Shown here one piece after another: positions 8,962-17,255 of a stretch of DNA of 64,000 nucleotides (position 1 is the stretch's first letter; every line of letters starts with the position of its first letter). The position numbers and the translations under genes are program-made. The stretch comes from Hyphomicrobiales bacterium (lineage in GTDB: Bacteria; Pseudomonadota; Alphaproteobacteria; Rhizobiales; Rhizobiaceae). The notes beneath the pieces were generated by a model, which saw only the letters and a program-made list of their open reading frames with translations, did no database searches and had not been told where the DNA came from. The stretch is from assembly GCA_900469615.1 (NCBI GenBank), contig UBYA01000011.1, positions 620,001 to 684,000 of the forward strand, written 5' to 3'.

Positions 8962-9728
8962 CCCCCAAGATTTCCTTCCAGGGCGTTTCCAAGCGCTTCG
9001 ATACCACAGGCGGCACGGCATTTACCGCGCTGAACAACCTCGATCTGGATATCGAGGACGGCGAGTTCATCACCGTCGTCGGCCCCTCCGGCTGCGGCAA
9101 GTCGACGGCGATGAACATCGCTGCCGGGCTGACGCCGCCATCGGGTGGCCAGGTCCTGGTCGACAATGCGCCGGTCAAGGGACCGGGGCCGGAGCGCGGC
9201 GTGATCTTCCAGCAATATGCATTGTTTCCCTGGCTGACAGTGCGCGATAACGTCGAGTTCGGCCTGACGATCTCGGGCCGTTCGAAGGTCGAGCGGCGGA
9301 AGATCGCCGATCATTTCATCGACCTCGTCGGACTGAAGGATTTCGCCGATGCTTTGCCGAAGACGTTGTCGGGCGGCATGAAGCAGCGCTGCGCGATCGC
9401 CCGCGCCTATGCGGTCAATCCGAAAATCCTGCTGATGGACGAGCCTTTCGGCGCGCTGGACGCGCTTACGCGCGTGCAGCTGCAGAACCAGCTTCTCTCC
9501 ATGTGGAGCAAGGAGCGCCGCACTGTCATGTTCATCACCCACGACGTCGACGAGGCGGTGTTCCTGGCCAGCCGCGTGGTGGTCATGGCGGCGCGGCCAG
9601 GGCGGCTGCGCGAAATCATCGAGGTGGCGCTGCCTTATCCGCGGACGGAGGAGATTCGCCTGTCACCGGAATTCGCGGAGCTGCGAAACCGCGTCTGGCG
9701 CGCCGTTTATCATCCGGCACCCCAGTAA
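8958..9728 (+). CDS. ABC transporter ATP-binding protein, sulfonate/taurine type
   Basis: A 256-residue nucleotide-binding subunit of the SsuB/TauB family. The Walker A motif GPSGCGKST is near residues 42-50, the signature LSGGMKQR is in the middle, and the Walker B ILLMDEPF and the switch histidine in ITHDVDEA follow. It energises the permease encoded just upstream, with which it overlaps by 4 bp. The substrate-binding-protein gene follows after 27 bp, so ATPase, permease and binding protein make a complete importer. Confidence 0.92.
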   Translation: MTPKISFQGVSKRFDTTGGTAFTALNNLDLDIEDGEFITVVGPSGCGKSTAMNIAAGLTPPSGGQVLVDNAPVKGPGPERGVIFQQYALFPWLTVRDNVEFGLTISGRSKVERRKIADHFIDLVGLKDFADALPKTLSGGMKQRCAIARAYAVNPKILLMDEPFGALDALTRVQLQNQLLSMWSKERRTVMFITHDVDEAVFLASRVVVMAARPGRLREIIEVALPYPRTEEIRLSPEFAELRNRVWRAVYHPAPQ

Positions 9729-9755
9729 AACCAAGTTATTTCAGGAGGAAATGCC

Positions 9756-10733
9756 ATGCTGACGAGACGCAATTTCATGACTGCCGCGGCTGCCATTGCC
9801 GCCGCCGGCTCCCTGCCGCTCAGCCGCAGCGCGCAGGCGGCATCCGACGCGCTGACCATCGGCTATATCGCCGATTATCCGAATGCCAGCGTCTTTGCGA
9901 TCGCCGAGGATCAGAAACTCTGGGAGGCCGAGGGCTTGAAGCCCGACATCAAGGTCTTCACCAACGGTCCGATCCAGATCCAGGCCATGGGCGCCGGCAG
10001 TCTTAATTTCGGCACGATCGGGCCCGGCGCGCTGTGGCTGCCGGCGAGCGGTCGCTGCAAGGTGCTCGGCGTCAACGACATTGGCTTCAGCGACCGGGTG
10101 ATCGCCCAGGCCGACATCGGCTCGATCGCCGACCTCAAGGGCAAGAAGGTCGGCGTGCCGCAGGGCACCTCCGGTGATATGATCCTGCGCATGGCGCTTG
10201 CCAAGGCAAATATGAAGATCACCGACCTGCAGGTCGTGCCGATGGACCCGAGCACGATCGTCGCGGCCTTCTCCTCGAAGCAGATCGAGGGCGCCGGAAT
10301 CTGGTATCCGCTGGTCGATGCCATCAAGCCGCGCGTGCCCGGCATGAAGGAACTCGCCTCCAACAAGGACTTCTATCCGGATACCTCGTTCATCAATACC
10401 TTCGTGGCGCGCAACGAGATCGTCGAGCAGAACCCGGCGCTGGTCAAATCCTTCCTGAAGGTGATGAAGAAGGCGATGGACTACCGCATCCGGAATTTCG
10501 ACCGTTCCGTCGAATTGACGATCGCCTACCTCAAGGCACCCGCCGACGCGACGACCAACGTCGCCAAGAGCCGCAAGCTCCTGTCATCCGCCGATCTCGA
10601 CAAATTCACCAAGGACGGCAGCGTCAACCGCTGGTTGACGCAGTTCAACCAGCTCTTCGTCGATTTCGGCACGATCAAGGACCCGCAGCCGCCGGAGAAG
10701 TATTTCGACCAGAAGCTGTTTCTTGAGGCATAG
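9756..10733 (+). CDS. ABC transporter substrate-binding protein, SsuA/TauA/NMT1-like
   Basis: A 325-residue periplasmic binding protein. The leader MLTRRNFMTAAAA has a good twin-arginine motif (TRRNFM), with probable cleavage after AQA near residue 28. The mature part has the NMT1/SsuA fold, with TIGYIADYPNAS at the start and a GKKVGVPQGTSGD loop in the middle. An AGGAGG site precedes the ATG at 9756. As last gene of the sulfatase-FGE-importer operon it should bind the sulfate ester or a related organosulfur compound in the periplasm; specificity cannot be read from the sequence. A hairpin downstream probably ends the transcript. Confidence 0.9.
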   Translation: MLTRRNFMTAAAAIAAAGSLPLSRSAQAASDALTIGYIADYPNASVFAIAEDQKLWEAEGLKPDIKVFTNGPIQIQAMGAGSLNFGTIGPGALWLPASGRCKVLGVNDIGFSDRVIAQADIGSIADLKGKKVGVPQGTSGDMILRMALAKANMKITDLQVVPMDPSTIVAAFSSKQIEGAGIWYPLVDAIKPRVPGMKELASNKDFYPDTSFINTFVARNEIVEQNPALVKSFLKVMKKAMDYRIRNFDRSVELTIAYLKAPADATTNVAKSRKLLSSADLDKFTKDGSVNRWLTQFNQLFVDFGTIKDPQPPEKYFDQKLFLEA

Positions 10734-10753
10734 AATTCAAGCACCGACGATGC

Positions 10754-10787
10754 CCCGGCGGGGTAGAGACGCTCTCTTCCCGCCGGG
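10754..10787 (+). terminator. Hairpin at the end of the sulfate-ester operon
   Basis: A perfect 9-bp stem, CCCGGCGGG (10754-10762) with CCCGCCGGG (10779-10787), and a 16-base loop, starts 20 bp after the binding-protein stop. An A/T-rich run follows but not a clean T-tract, so termination efficiency is uncertain. The rest of the 230-bp gap to the LysR gene shows nothing recognisable. Confidence 0.55.
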
Positions 10788-10963
10788 ATAATTATATGAT
10801 CGGCAAACCTGCACCCGCGGCAGAGGTCATGACTTGTGGCTGTTGAACCGGCGAGCAAGGCAGCCCGACGTTTGCGACGGGATCCTATCGCGTGCGCTGC
10901 AAATCGAAAGGCCCACCTTCGCCCCCTGTTATCGCGTCTGCTCCGGCCTGTTGCGATTTCAAG

Positions 10964-11857
10964 CTAATCGTGAAGCCGGAGCGTTTTGATGAGCGCAGCA
11001 AGGGCCGGCGGATGCTGCCTGCGGCTTGGATAGTAGAGGTGATAGCCCTCGAAGGTCTTTCGCCAGTCGGCAAGCACCTCGACAAGCGCGCCGGAGGCGA
11101 TGTGCCCGGTCACGAAATCGAGGGGTAGATAGGCGAGGCCGAAGCCGGCAAGACAGGCTTCGCGGACCTGGACGATGCTGGTGAAGACGAGCCTGCCCTC
11201 CGTTGTGACGCGAAGGTCCTTGCCGCCCTTGTGGAAGGTCCAGGCGAAGAATTCGCCATGGGTCGGCAGACGCAGGTTGATGCAGCCGTGGCCGGAGAGG
11301 TCCTGCGGCCGCTTCGGTTTTTTCCGCTCCGAAAAGCATGATGGCGCGCCGACGACGACCATCGGCATATCCGGCCCGATGCGCAGCGCGATCATGTCCT
11401 TAGAGACCAGCTTTCCGCGACGAACGCCGGCGTCGAAGCGGTCGCGAACGATATCAGTCCGGCCGTAGTCCGTCACAAGCTCGACGTCGATCTCGGGGTA
11501 GATCACGAGGAACCGTTCCAGCGCCGGCCATAGCAGGCTCAGAATTGCATATTCATCGGCCGACAGGCGGATCGTGCCGGACGGTCGCTCGCGCAAAGAG
11601 CTGAGCTGGGCGAAGCCTTGCTCGATCTGCTCCAGCGCCGGCTCGATCTGCGCGAGAAGCCGCTCGCCCGCCTCCGTCGGCGACACGTTTCGGGTGGTGC
11701 GATTGAGAAGGCGGATTCCCACACGTTCTTCAAGATTGCGCACGGTCTGGCTCAGTGCGGACTGGGAGACACCGAGCCGCGCGGCTGCACGCGTGAAGCT
11801 GCCTTCCTCCGCAACGGCAACGAAGGCGTTCACATCACGGAGGTTCTCATTCGACAT
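10964..11857 (-). CDS. LysR-family transcriptional regulator
   Basis: A 297-residue LysR-type regulator. The N-terminal winged helix (NAFVAVAEEGSFTRAAARLG, then SQSALSQTVRNLEERVGIRL, about residues 9-55) is followed by a LysR substrate-binding domain (about 90-295). It diverges from the alpha/beta hydrolase gene across 99 bp, the classical layout in which a LysR protein controls its divergent neighbour. The subtype, with LLNRTTRNVSPTEAGERLL, is common in proteobacteria beside small oxidoreductases or hydrolases. AGGAC precedes the ATG at 11857. The inducer is unknown. Confidence 0.92.
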   Translation of the reverse strand: MSNENLRDVNAFVAVAEEGSFTRAAARLGVSQSALSQTVRNLEERVGIRLLNRTTRNVSPTEAGERLLAQIEPALEQIEQGFAQLSSLRERPSGTIRLSADEYAILSLLWPALERFLVIYPEIDVELVTDYGRTDIVRDRFDAGVRRGKLVSKDMIALRIGPDMPMVVVGAPSCFSERKKPKRPQDLSGHGCINLRLPTHGEFFAWTFHKGGKDLRVTTEGRLVFTSIVQVREACLAGFGLAYLPLDFVTGHIASGALVEVLADWRKTFEGYHLYYPSRRQHPPALAALIKTLRLHD

Positions 11858-11956
11858 TCATAAGTCCTGCTAATGATGGCATCCCGATTGAACTGTCTAA
11901 TCGAAAACCGGAGCGAGCGCTATCTTCAGGTCCATCAAATGGAAAGGAGACCGAAC

Positions 11957-12880
11957 ATGAAATCCGTAACCTTCAGGAACAAGACCTGGGATGTGGCAGC
12001 CAATCTGCATATGCCCGCCGGCTTCGACGAAAAGAAGACATATCCGGCCATCGTGGTCGCGCATCCGATCAGCTCCTGCAAGGAGCAGACGGCCTCGATC
12101 TACGCGGAGAAACTTGCCGAACTGGGTTATGTCTGCCTTGCCTTCGACGCCTCCACCCAAGGCGAAAGCGGCGGGCCGGGCAGATATCTGGAAGATCCGG
12201 CGACCCGCGTCGAAGACTTCCGCTGTGCGGCCGACTATCTCGTGACACTGCCCTATGTGGACGAAAACCGCATCGGCGTGCTCGGCATCTGCGGGGGTGG
12301 CGGCTATGCGGTGAACGCGGCGATGACCGAGCGCCGCTTCAAGGCGGTCGCCACTATCGTCGGGGCAAACTACGGCCGGCTTTGCCGTGAGGGCGACCTG
12401 ACACCAGACGCCGCTATCAAGGCGCTGGAAGGCATCAGCGCGCAACGCACGGCGGAAGCCCGCGGCGCGGCGCCGGCCGTCACCACCTATATCCCGCAAT
12501 CCAAGGCGCAGCTCGAATCCTACGGCATCACGGACGTCGATGTGGTGGAAGCGGTAGACTATTACACCACGCCGCGCGGCCAGAAGCCCGGCTCACCCAA
12601 TAAGCTGAACGTCGCCAGCACCGGGGCTGCCTTCACCTGGGATGCCTATCACCTGGCGGACAAGCTGCTCACCCAGCCGCTGCAGATCATCGTGGGCGGC
12701 GGCAAGGCAGGCGCCTTCGGCTCCTACCGCGACGGCTTCGAGCTGTTCAACAAGGCGGCTTCCAAGGTGAAGAACATCCTCGTCGTTGCGGGCGCCACGC
12801 ACTACGACCTCTACGACAAGCCGGATTGCGTCGATCGGGCCATGGAGAAGCTCAAGACGTTCTACGGCGAGAATCTCTGA
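11957..12880 (+). CDS. Alpha/beta hydrolase, dienelactone-hydrolase-like
   Basis: A 307-residue alpha/beta hydrolase starting MKSVTFRNKTWDVAANLH at the ATG at 11957, which follows AAAGGAGA. The nucleophile elbow reads GICGGGGY, with Cys rather than Ser in the nucleophile position, as in dienelactone hydrolase and the YcjY-like group. AHPISSCKEQTAS early in the chain is the oxyanion-side loop, and GATHYDLYD near the end carries the likely catalytic His. No signal peptide is present. The gene is divergent from, and probably controlled by, the LysR gene. Substrate unknown; lactone, ester or xenobiotic hydrolysis are all possible. A strong inverted repeat follows the stop. Confidence 0.85.
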   Translation: MKSVTFRNKTWDVAANLHMPAGFDEKKTYPAIVVAHPISSCKEQTASIYAEKLAELGYVCLAFDASTQGESGGPGRYLEDPATRVEDFRCAADYLVTLPYVDENRIGVLGICGGGGYAVNAAMTERRFKAVATIVGANYGRLCREGDLTPDAAIKALEGISAQRTAEARGAAPAVTTYIPQSKAQLESYGITDVDVVEAVDYYTTPRGQKPGSPNKLNVASTGAAFTWDAYHLADKLLTQPLQIIVGGGKAGAFGSYRDGFELFNKAASKVKNILVVAGATHYDLYDKPDCVDRAMEKLKTFYGENL

Positions 12881-12889
12881 AACGACGTC

Positions 12890-12932
12890 GGGCTTCGCGC
12901 GGACAACGGTGGACCCGATCCGCGCGAAGCCC
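12890..12932 (+). terminator. Long perfect inverted repeat after the hydrolase gene
   Basis: GGGCTTCGCGCGGA (12890-12903) is exactly complementary to TCCGCGCGAAGCCC (12919-12932), a 14-bp stem with a 15-base loop, starting 9 bp after the stop at 12880. No T-tract follows. It probably serves as a terminator or 3'-end stabiliser for the hydrolase mRNA. Confidence 0.6.
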
Positions 12933-13123
12933 GTGAACGGGCAAGCCGCCCTGGCTTGTCATTACCGCGATCGCAGCGGATGCACGCTCACATCGTTGTT
13001 GGTCGTCCAAACGGGCGTTGACCGGAGCCGTTCCGCTTTTCTTCGAATGGCGAAACGGCTCTATCCTTTTGTTTCCACGCGATTGCGGATGGAAAACCCT
13101 TCTGCGCTTTTCCTGGAGTTGTT

Positions 13124-14257
13124 TTAACGCGCACCGCGCTCAATCTCGACGCTTGCCGTCATTCCCGCCGCCAGGAACAGATCGTCCGGTATGTCGTCGA
13201 TCTGAATGTGGACGGGAATGCGCTGGGCCAGCCGGACCCATGTGAAGACGGGATTTACAGTGGCCACGCCTTCAGCGTTCGCTTGTGCATTGGCAACATC
13301 GATAGCGCGGGCGCGATTTGCGACGTGCCCTTTGACGACCTTGGGGTATCCCATCAGCTTTATGCGGGCAGACGCTCCCGGCACGATGCTGGCTATGGTC
13401 GTTTCCTCGAAATATGCATCGATCCAGAACGAGTCCGCATCCACGACGGAGATCGCCGTCTTTGCCTCAGGTGCGTAATTGCCGGCCTGCGCACGCAGGT
13501 TCGTCACCCATCCGTTGACCGGCGAGCGGAGCGATGTCCGGGAGAGATTGGTCTTCGCCTGATCGAGTTGCGCGGACGCAGCCATGACCGCCGCCTCCGC
13601 CGTCAGCTTCTGAACCTTCAATGAATCCACCCGCTTTTGCGTCTGGGACAGGCTCGCCTGCGCGCCTTCCACAGTTGCCTCCTGCTGGCGCAGCTGCGAC
13701 TGATACTGTTCTGCGGACTGAGCGCTGCCTGTCTGCGTCTGGCGCATCGATTCATAACGGGAAGCCTGCGATCGCGCAAAATCCAATGCCGCGCGCGCCT
13801 GTTCCAACTGGGCCTGGTTGACAGCGACCTGAGCTTCCTCGATTTCAATCTGAGCTCCCGCATTGTCAACGTTAGCTTTTGCCTGTGCGAGCGCGGCGTC
13901 GGCTTGTCGAACTGCTATGTCGTAGTTCGTCGGATCGATCGTCAGCAGAAGATCGCCCTTGTGGACGAACTGATTGTCCGTGACACCCACTTTGGCGATG
14001 TTTCCGGAAACTTCAGGCGCTACCGTCGCGATATAGGCGCGCACCGTTCCATCGCGCGTCCATGGGCTTCCCATGTAGCGATTCCACATAAGATATCCCA
14101 GCAGCAGGGCGGCGATGACTGTGATGACGGTAACGAAGCGCCCAACCCTTCGAGCGCCGTTCCGCTTCTTTTCGGCCGTGGCGATGCGGTCCGGCGACCA
14201 CGGGGCTTCCCCGGTCTTTTGAGGGGAAGGAGACAGGTTTTCCGATTTTGAGGACAT
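13124..14257 (-). CDS. HlyD/EmrA/AaeA-type membrane fusion protein
   Basis: A 377-residue periplasmic adaptor. A cytoplasmic N-tail is followed by one membrane anchor (FVTVITVIAALLLGYLMW, about residues 41-58) and the HlyD lipoyl half-motif (ATVAPEVSGNIAKVGVTDNQ). A long alanine/glutamine-rich coiled-coil hairpin (about 110-210) and the second lipoyl half with the beta-barrel complete it. It would link an inner-membrane pump to an outer-membrane exit. The ATG at 14257 gives the usual N-terminus; the frame extends upstream, but that part overlaps the DUF1656 gene. With the DUF1656 and FUSC genes it matches the AaeX-AaeA-AaeB set that exports aromatic carboxylic acids in Escherichia coli. Last gene of the operon. 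Confidence 0.9.
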   Translation of the reverse strand: MSSKSENLSPSPQKTGEAPWSPDRIATAEKKRNGARRVGRFVTVITVIAALLLGYLMWNRYMGSPWTRDGTVRAYIATVAPEVSGNIAKVGVTDNQFVHKGDLLLTIDPTNYDIAVRQADAALAQAKANVDNAGAQIEIEEAQVAVNQAQLEQARAALDFARSQASRYESMRQTQTGSAQSAEQYQSQLRQQEATVEGAQASLSQTQKRVDSLKVQKLTAEAAVMAASAQLDQAKTNLSRTSLRSPVNGWVTNLRAQAGNYAPEAKTAISVVDADSFWIDAYFEETTIASIVPGASARIKLMGYPKVVKGHVANRARAIDVANAQANAEGVATVNPVFTWVRLAQRIPVHIQIDDIPDDLFLAAGMTASVEIERGAR

Positions 14258-14265
14258 GACGATCA

Positions 14266-14463
14266 CTATGCAAGCAAGACGATGATGGAAAGGACGATGA
14301 TGTAGACCGCTGCGACGAGGAGCGGGGGATGCCAGATATTGCGCAGAAGATGGAAGCGGTCGGCGACCAGCCGCAGCCCGAAGGTGACGATCCACGCCAT
14401 GACCAGCATGGCGGCCATGGGAGCGATGTAGATTCCGAAGAGATTGATTTCGGAGAATGTCAT
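14266..14463 (-). CDS. DUF1656 small membrane protein (AaeX-like)
   Basis: A 65-residue protein with two predicted membrane helices (about residues 11-32 and 46-64) and the family N-terminus MTFSEINLFGIYIAP. DUF1656 proteins are almost always encoded between a FUSC-domain pump and an HlyD-type adaptor, as here. Its start overlaps the stop of the FUSC gene by 4 bp, and the adaptor gene begins 8 bp after its stop. It is thought to be an accessory subunit of the efflux complex; its exact role is not established. Confidence 0.88.
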   Translation of the reverse strand: MTFSEINLFGIYIAPMAAMLVMAWIVTFGLRLVADRFHLLRNIWHPPLLVAAVYIIVLSIIVLLA

Positions 14464-16553
14464 GCAGGGATCCTCCCGGCGAAATAGGCCGAGTGCTGCG
14501 CGAGCGCTTCCGAAAGGACCGCTATCCCGGCGCGGACGCGTAGCGAGGTCTGTGTCGGTGCTTGTTCAGCCACCCAGGCATCGATATCTGCAAGCCGCTG
14601 ACGAGCCTCTTCGGGTTGCAGCCGAGCGATCGCGTCCAAAGCATTCTGGAGACCTCGGGCAAAGCCAAGATGTTCGGCGAGCCTTCGCAGTTGCTCGATC
14701 TCGCTGCCGGTTGAAAAGGCGACGACGAGGCTGGCGCGCTGCAGCGGGCTGGCGTGGGCGGACATCGCGATCAGGCGGCCGAGAATATGTCCGCTCCAGT
14801 CCTCATGCGGGGCGCCCCGCGCAAACCGGGATATATCTTTCAATGTCAGTGAAAGCAGCCTTCGGGTGCGGTAAGCCGGGGTGAGCGGCGGGATCAGCCG
14901 GAATGCCATGGCGCCGAGAAGGCAACCGGCGACGTTGGCGGGAATCTTGTTCAGAAGATCGGCCGCGTCATAGGTCATGGGGTTCGTCACTTCCAGAAAC
15001 GGCATGAAAAGGACCGCGGAGGTCGCCATCATACCTCCGAGCCAGGCTGGCTTGCGCAGGATCATGGATGAAGCGGCTGTCGGAACCAGGACGCATCCCA
15101 GGGCAAGTGCCAAGGCGGGGAAGTTCATCGGGATAAGGGGAAGTATGAGGAAGGTGGCAATCATCGCCAGAACCGACGACCAGATGGTCGCCGCGGAAAA
15201 AGCGAGGCCGCCCGCATAGGCGCCGTCACCTCTCGGAACCTGGGCGACGGTGATGACCAGCGCAAATGTCATGGCGGCATCGCCGTTGGGCCAGCCCGTA
15301 ATTATCCAGAGAAGAGCCGTGGCTCCGACCGTGAGAAACGAGCGGATGCCATTGACGATGGCCGGAAGAAAATCAGGGACGCGCAGATGACTGCGTCCCC
15401 GCAGCCCTAAAACGCTTTCCGGATTGATGACCAGAACAAGCCCGTCGAATGCATGCGCCAGCCCGAACAGACCCTCGGCCGTCTTGTCAGCGATAAGCCG
15501 AAGGCTCGGCGTTTCGGCTTCGAAAGCGGCAAGCTTGTCGGCGCTCACGCGTAGGGCATCCCTGATCCGGCGTGGATTTTTCCGCCAGCCGGCCGGCTCC
15601 GCTCCTTGCGAAAGCACGGCTTCGGCCACGGAAAGCATCGGCAGGACAGCCTGGAAGGCCCTGCGGCGCTCTTCTTCCGGCATGCGCTGAACATGGATTT
15701 CCACCGCCCGCCAACTGGCGAGCGCGACGAAGAGACCATCGGTCATTCGCTGGAGAAGCGGCGAGCTGAAACGTATCCGCGAGGATTCGCCCATGGCCTG
15801 TTCCACGATCGGCTCAAGTGCGATCGTGCGTTTGATGAATTCACGCCGCAGGGATTGCGTGTTTGTGCCGCTTTGAAGATCGGTCGCCAGCGCCGCGAGG
15901 AATCGCTGCAGCATATCGGCAACCAGATCCTCTATGGCCCTCGCCAGCCGTTGTTCCGCATCGCCACGATCCGTCAGAATCCGAATGACGCCGGCACAGA
16001 CGATACCAACGCAAATCTCGGTGAAACGCCACACCGCCAGCTGGAAGACGGCATCGGAATGCACGCCTCCGCTTGCGCCGAGCGATCCGCCAGCGACGAT
16101 GGCCGCGGTATAGCCCATGAGCGCCGCGGCATAGGAGGAATAATTGCGCAGCAGCGTCGTGCTGAAGGCGCTCACCGCTCCCCATGCGGCCAGCGCAACG
16201 AAAAAGGCTGGGCGGTCTTGCGCGAAGCATGCGGCCAGCACCACGCCCACGATCGCTCCGATGCCCGTTCCCATCAATCGCAGCCAGCCTTTGCGCAACG
16301 ATGGCCCGACCTGCGGCAGGCAGGCTACGGCGGCGGAGGTGCCGGCCCAATACGGCTCGTCGAGTTGCAGCCAGAAGGCGATGAACAAGGCTGCGCAGAC
16401 GGAAATCCAGAAGCGAAGACCGTATACGAGCGCACGGCGCCAAGGCGCTGAACCGATCGCCGGGCTCCGGAGATACTGAATGGGCGCAGCCCAACTTTGG
16501 AAAAACGCAGCTTTTGACGTGACCATCGGTTCGTTCCAAAACGAGGGTTTCAT
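14460..16553 (-). CDS. FUSC-family efflux pump (AaeB-like)
   Basis: A 697-residue inner-membrane protein with two FUSC/aromatic-acid-exporter membrane blocks (about 40-190 and 385-530), separated and followed by hydrophilic cytoplasmic segments. The FUSC signature region contains FWLQLDEPYWAGTSAAVACL near the start. AaeB-type pumps export aromatic acids such as hydroxybenzoates, using the adjacent HlyD-type adaptor. First structural gene after the MarR regulator (53-bp gap) and 4-bp overlap with DUF1656, so one operon. MarR control fits induction by a phenolic ligand, perhaps plant-derived; this is inference. Confidence 0.9.
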   Translation of the reverse strand: MKPSFWNEPMVTSKAAFFQSWAAPIQYLRSPAIGSAPWRRALVYGLRFWISVCAALFIAFWLQLDEPYWAGTSAAVACLPQVGPSLRKGWLRLMGTGIGAIVGVVLAACFAQDRPAFFVALAAWGAVSAFSTTLLRNYSSYAAALMGYTAAIVAGGSLGASGGVHSDAVFQLAVWRFTEICVGIVCAGVIRILTDRGDAEQRLARAIEDLVADMLQRFLAALATDLQSGTNTQSLRREFIKRTIALEPIVEQAMGESSRIRFSSPLLQRMTDGLFVALASWRAVEIHVQRMPEEERRRAFQAVLPMLSVAEAVLSQGAEPAGWRKNPRRIRDALRVSADKLAAFEAETPSLRLIADKTAEGLFGLAHAFDGLVLVINPESVLGLRGRSHLRVPDFLPAIVNGIRSFLTVGATALLWIITGWPNGDAAMTFALVITVAQVPRGDGAYAGGLAFSAATIWSSVLAMIATFLILPLIPMNFPALALALGCVLVPTAASSMILRKPAWLGGMMATSAVLFMPFLEVTNPMTYDAADLLNKIPANVAGCLLGAMAFRLIPPLTPAYRTRRLLSLTLKDISRFARGAPHEDWSGHILGRLIAMSAHASPLQRASLVVAFSTGSEIEQLRRLAEHLGFARGLQNALDAIARLQPEEARQRLADIDAWVAEQAPTQTSLRVRAGIAVLSEALAQHSAYFAGRIPA

Positions 16554-16606
16554 CCCCCTCGATCCATCGAGGAGCGTGAGCGCTTCGTTTCTGGTTTGTG
16601 GTGATG

Positions 16607-17065
16607 CTAGCGGTCAGACTCGCCGATGAGGCGGTCGGCCTGTTGAGCGACGTGTTGAAGAACCCTGAGGGCCGTCTCCAGCGCTGTCGGATCGATGCCT
16701 TCGAGAAGCTGATGACGCATGGCTTTGGTGATGCCGTCGAGTTCCTTTATAAGGTCCCTGGACGCCGCCGTCAGTTCTATCCGTTTGGCCCGTCGGTCGC
16801 CGTCCATCGCTTCGCGAACGATCAGCCCTTGCTTTTCGAGCCCGTCCAGAAGCCTGACGACCGAAGGATGCTCGATCTCGAGATGGTCAGCGAGGTCTCG
16901 CTGGCTGACATTTTCCTCCCGCGCCAGATATTGCAACGCCCTGGCGCGAGCGAGCGTCAGCCCATGCGTCTTAACGCGCGCATCGAATACGTTTCTCATT
17001 TTCCGTGCCGCAACCGAAAGCGCGGCCGTAAACGAGGCCTCGGATTTTTCTTTCGCTGTTGTCAT
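16607..17065 (-). CDS. MarR-family transcriptional regulator
   Basis: A 152-residue MarR protein with the winged helix in the middle (NVSQRDLADHLEIEHPSVVR, about residues 54-73, and a DGDRRAKRIELT wing, about 88-99), flanked by dimerisation helices. It heads the efflux operon and should repress it until a phenolic or similar ligand binds. An almost perfect palindrome lies 4 bp upstream of the ATG at 17065, exactly where a ribosome-binding site would be expected. No purine-rich Shine-Dalgarno sequence is visible, so the transcript may be leaderless or poorly translated. An alternative start further in would remove part of the first dimerisation helix. Confidence 0.92.
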   Translation of the reverse strand: MTTAKEKSEASFTAALSVAARKMRNVFDARVKTHGLTLARARALQYLAREENVSQRDLADHLEIEHPSVVRLLDGLEKQGLIVREAMDGDRRAKRIELTAASRDLIKELDGITKAMRHQLLEGIDPTALETALRVLQHVAQQADRLIGESDR

Positions 17066-17068
17066 TTA

Positions 17069-17097
17069 TATAGCCACACAATATATGTGTAGCTATA
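17069..17097. promoter_or_regulatory. MarR operator palindrome
   Basis: TATAGCCACACA (17069-17080) faces TGTGTAGCTATA (17086-17097) across the 5-bp spacer ATATA. The arms match at 11 of 12 positions. The size and position next to the marR start are typical of an autoregulatory MarR operator. The sequence is also AT-rich enough to contain the -10 element of the leftward promoter. Confidence 0.7.
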
Positions 17098-17255
17098 CAT
17101 ATCATGTCCAAGCCAGAATGCAATCCCCTCCGCCCGCGGGAAAGCGAGACGGCCGGTACAATGGAAAGATTCTCGGCCAATCGGGCCGTCAAGCATATGA
17201 GGTGACCGATGCCTGACCCGCATCATAGCGACGCCGCTGGCAAGGGACGCCAGCC

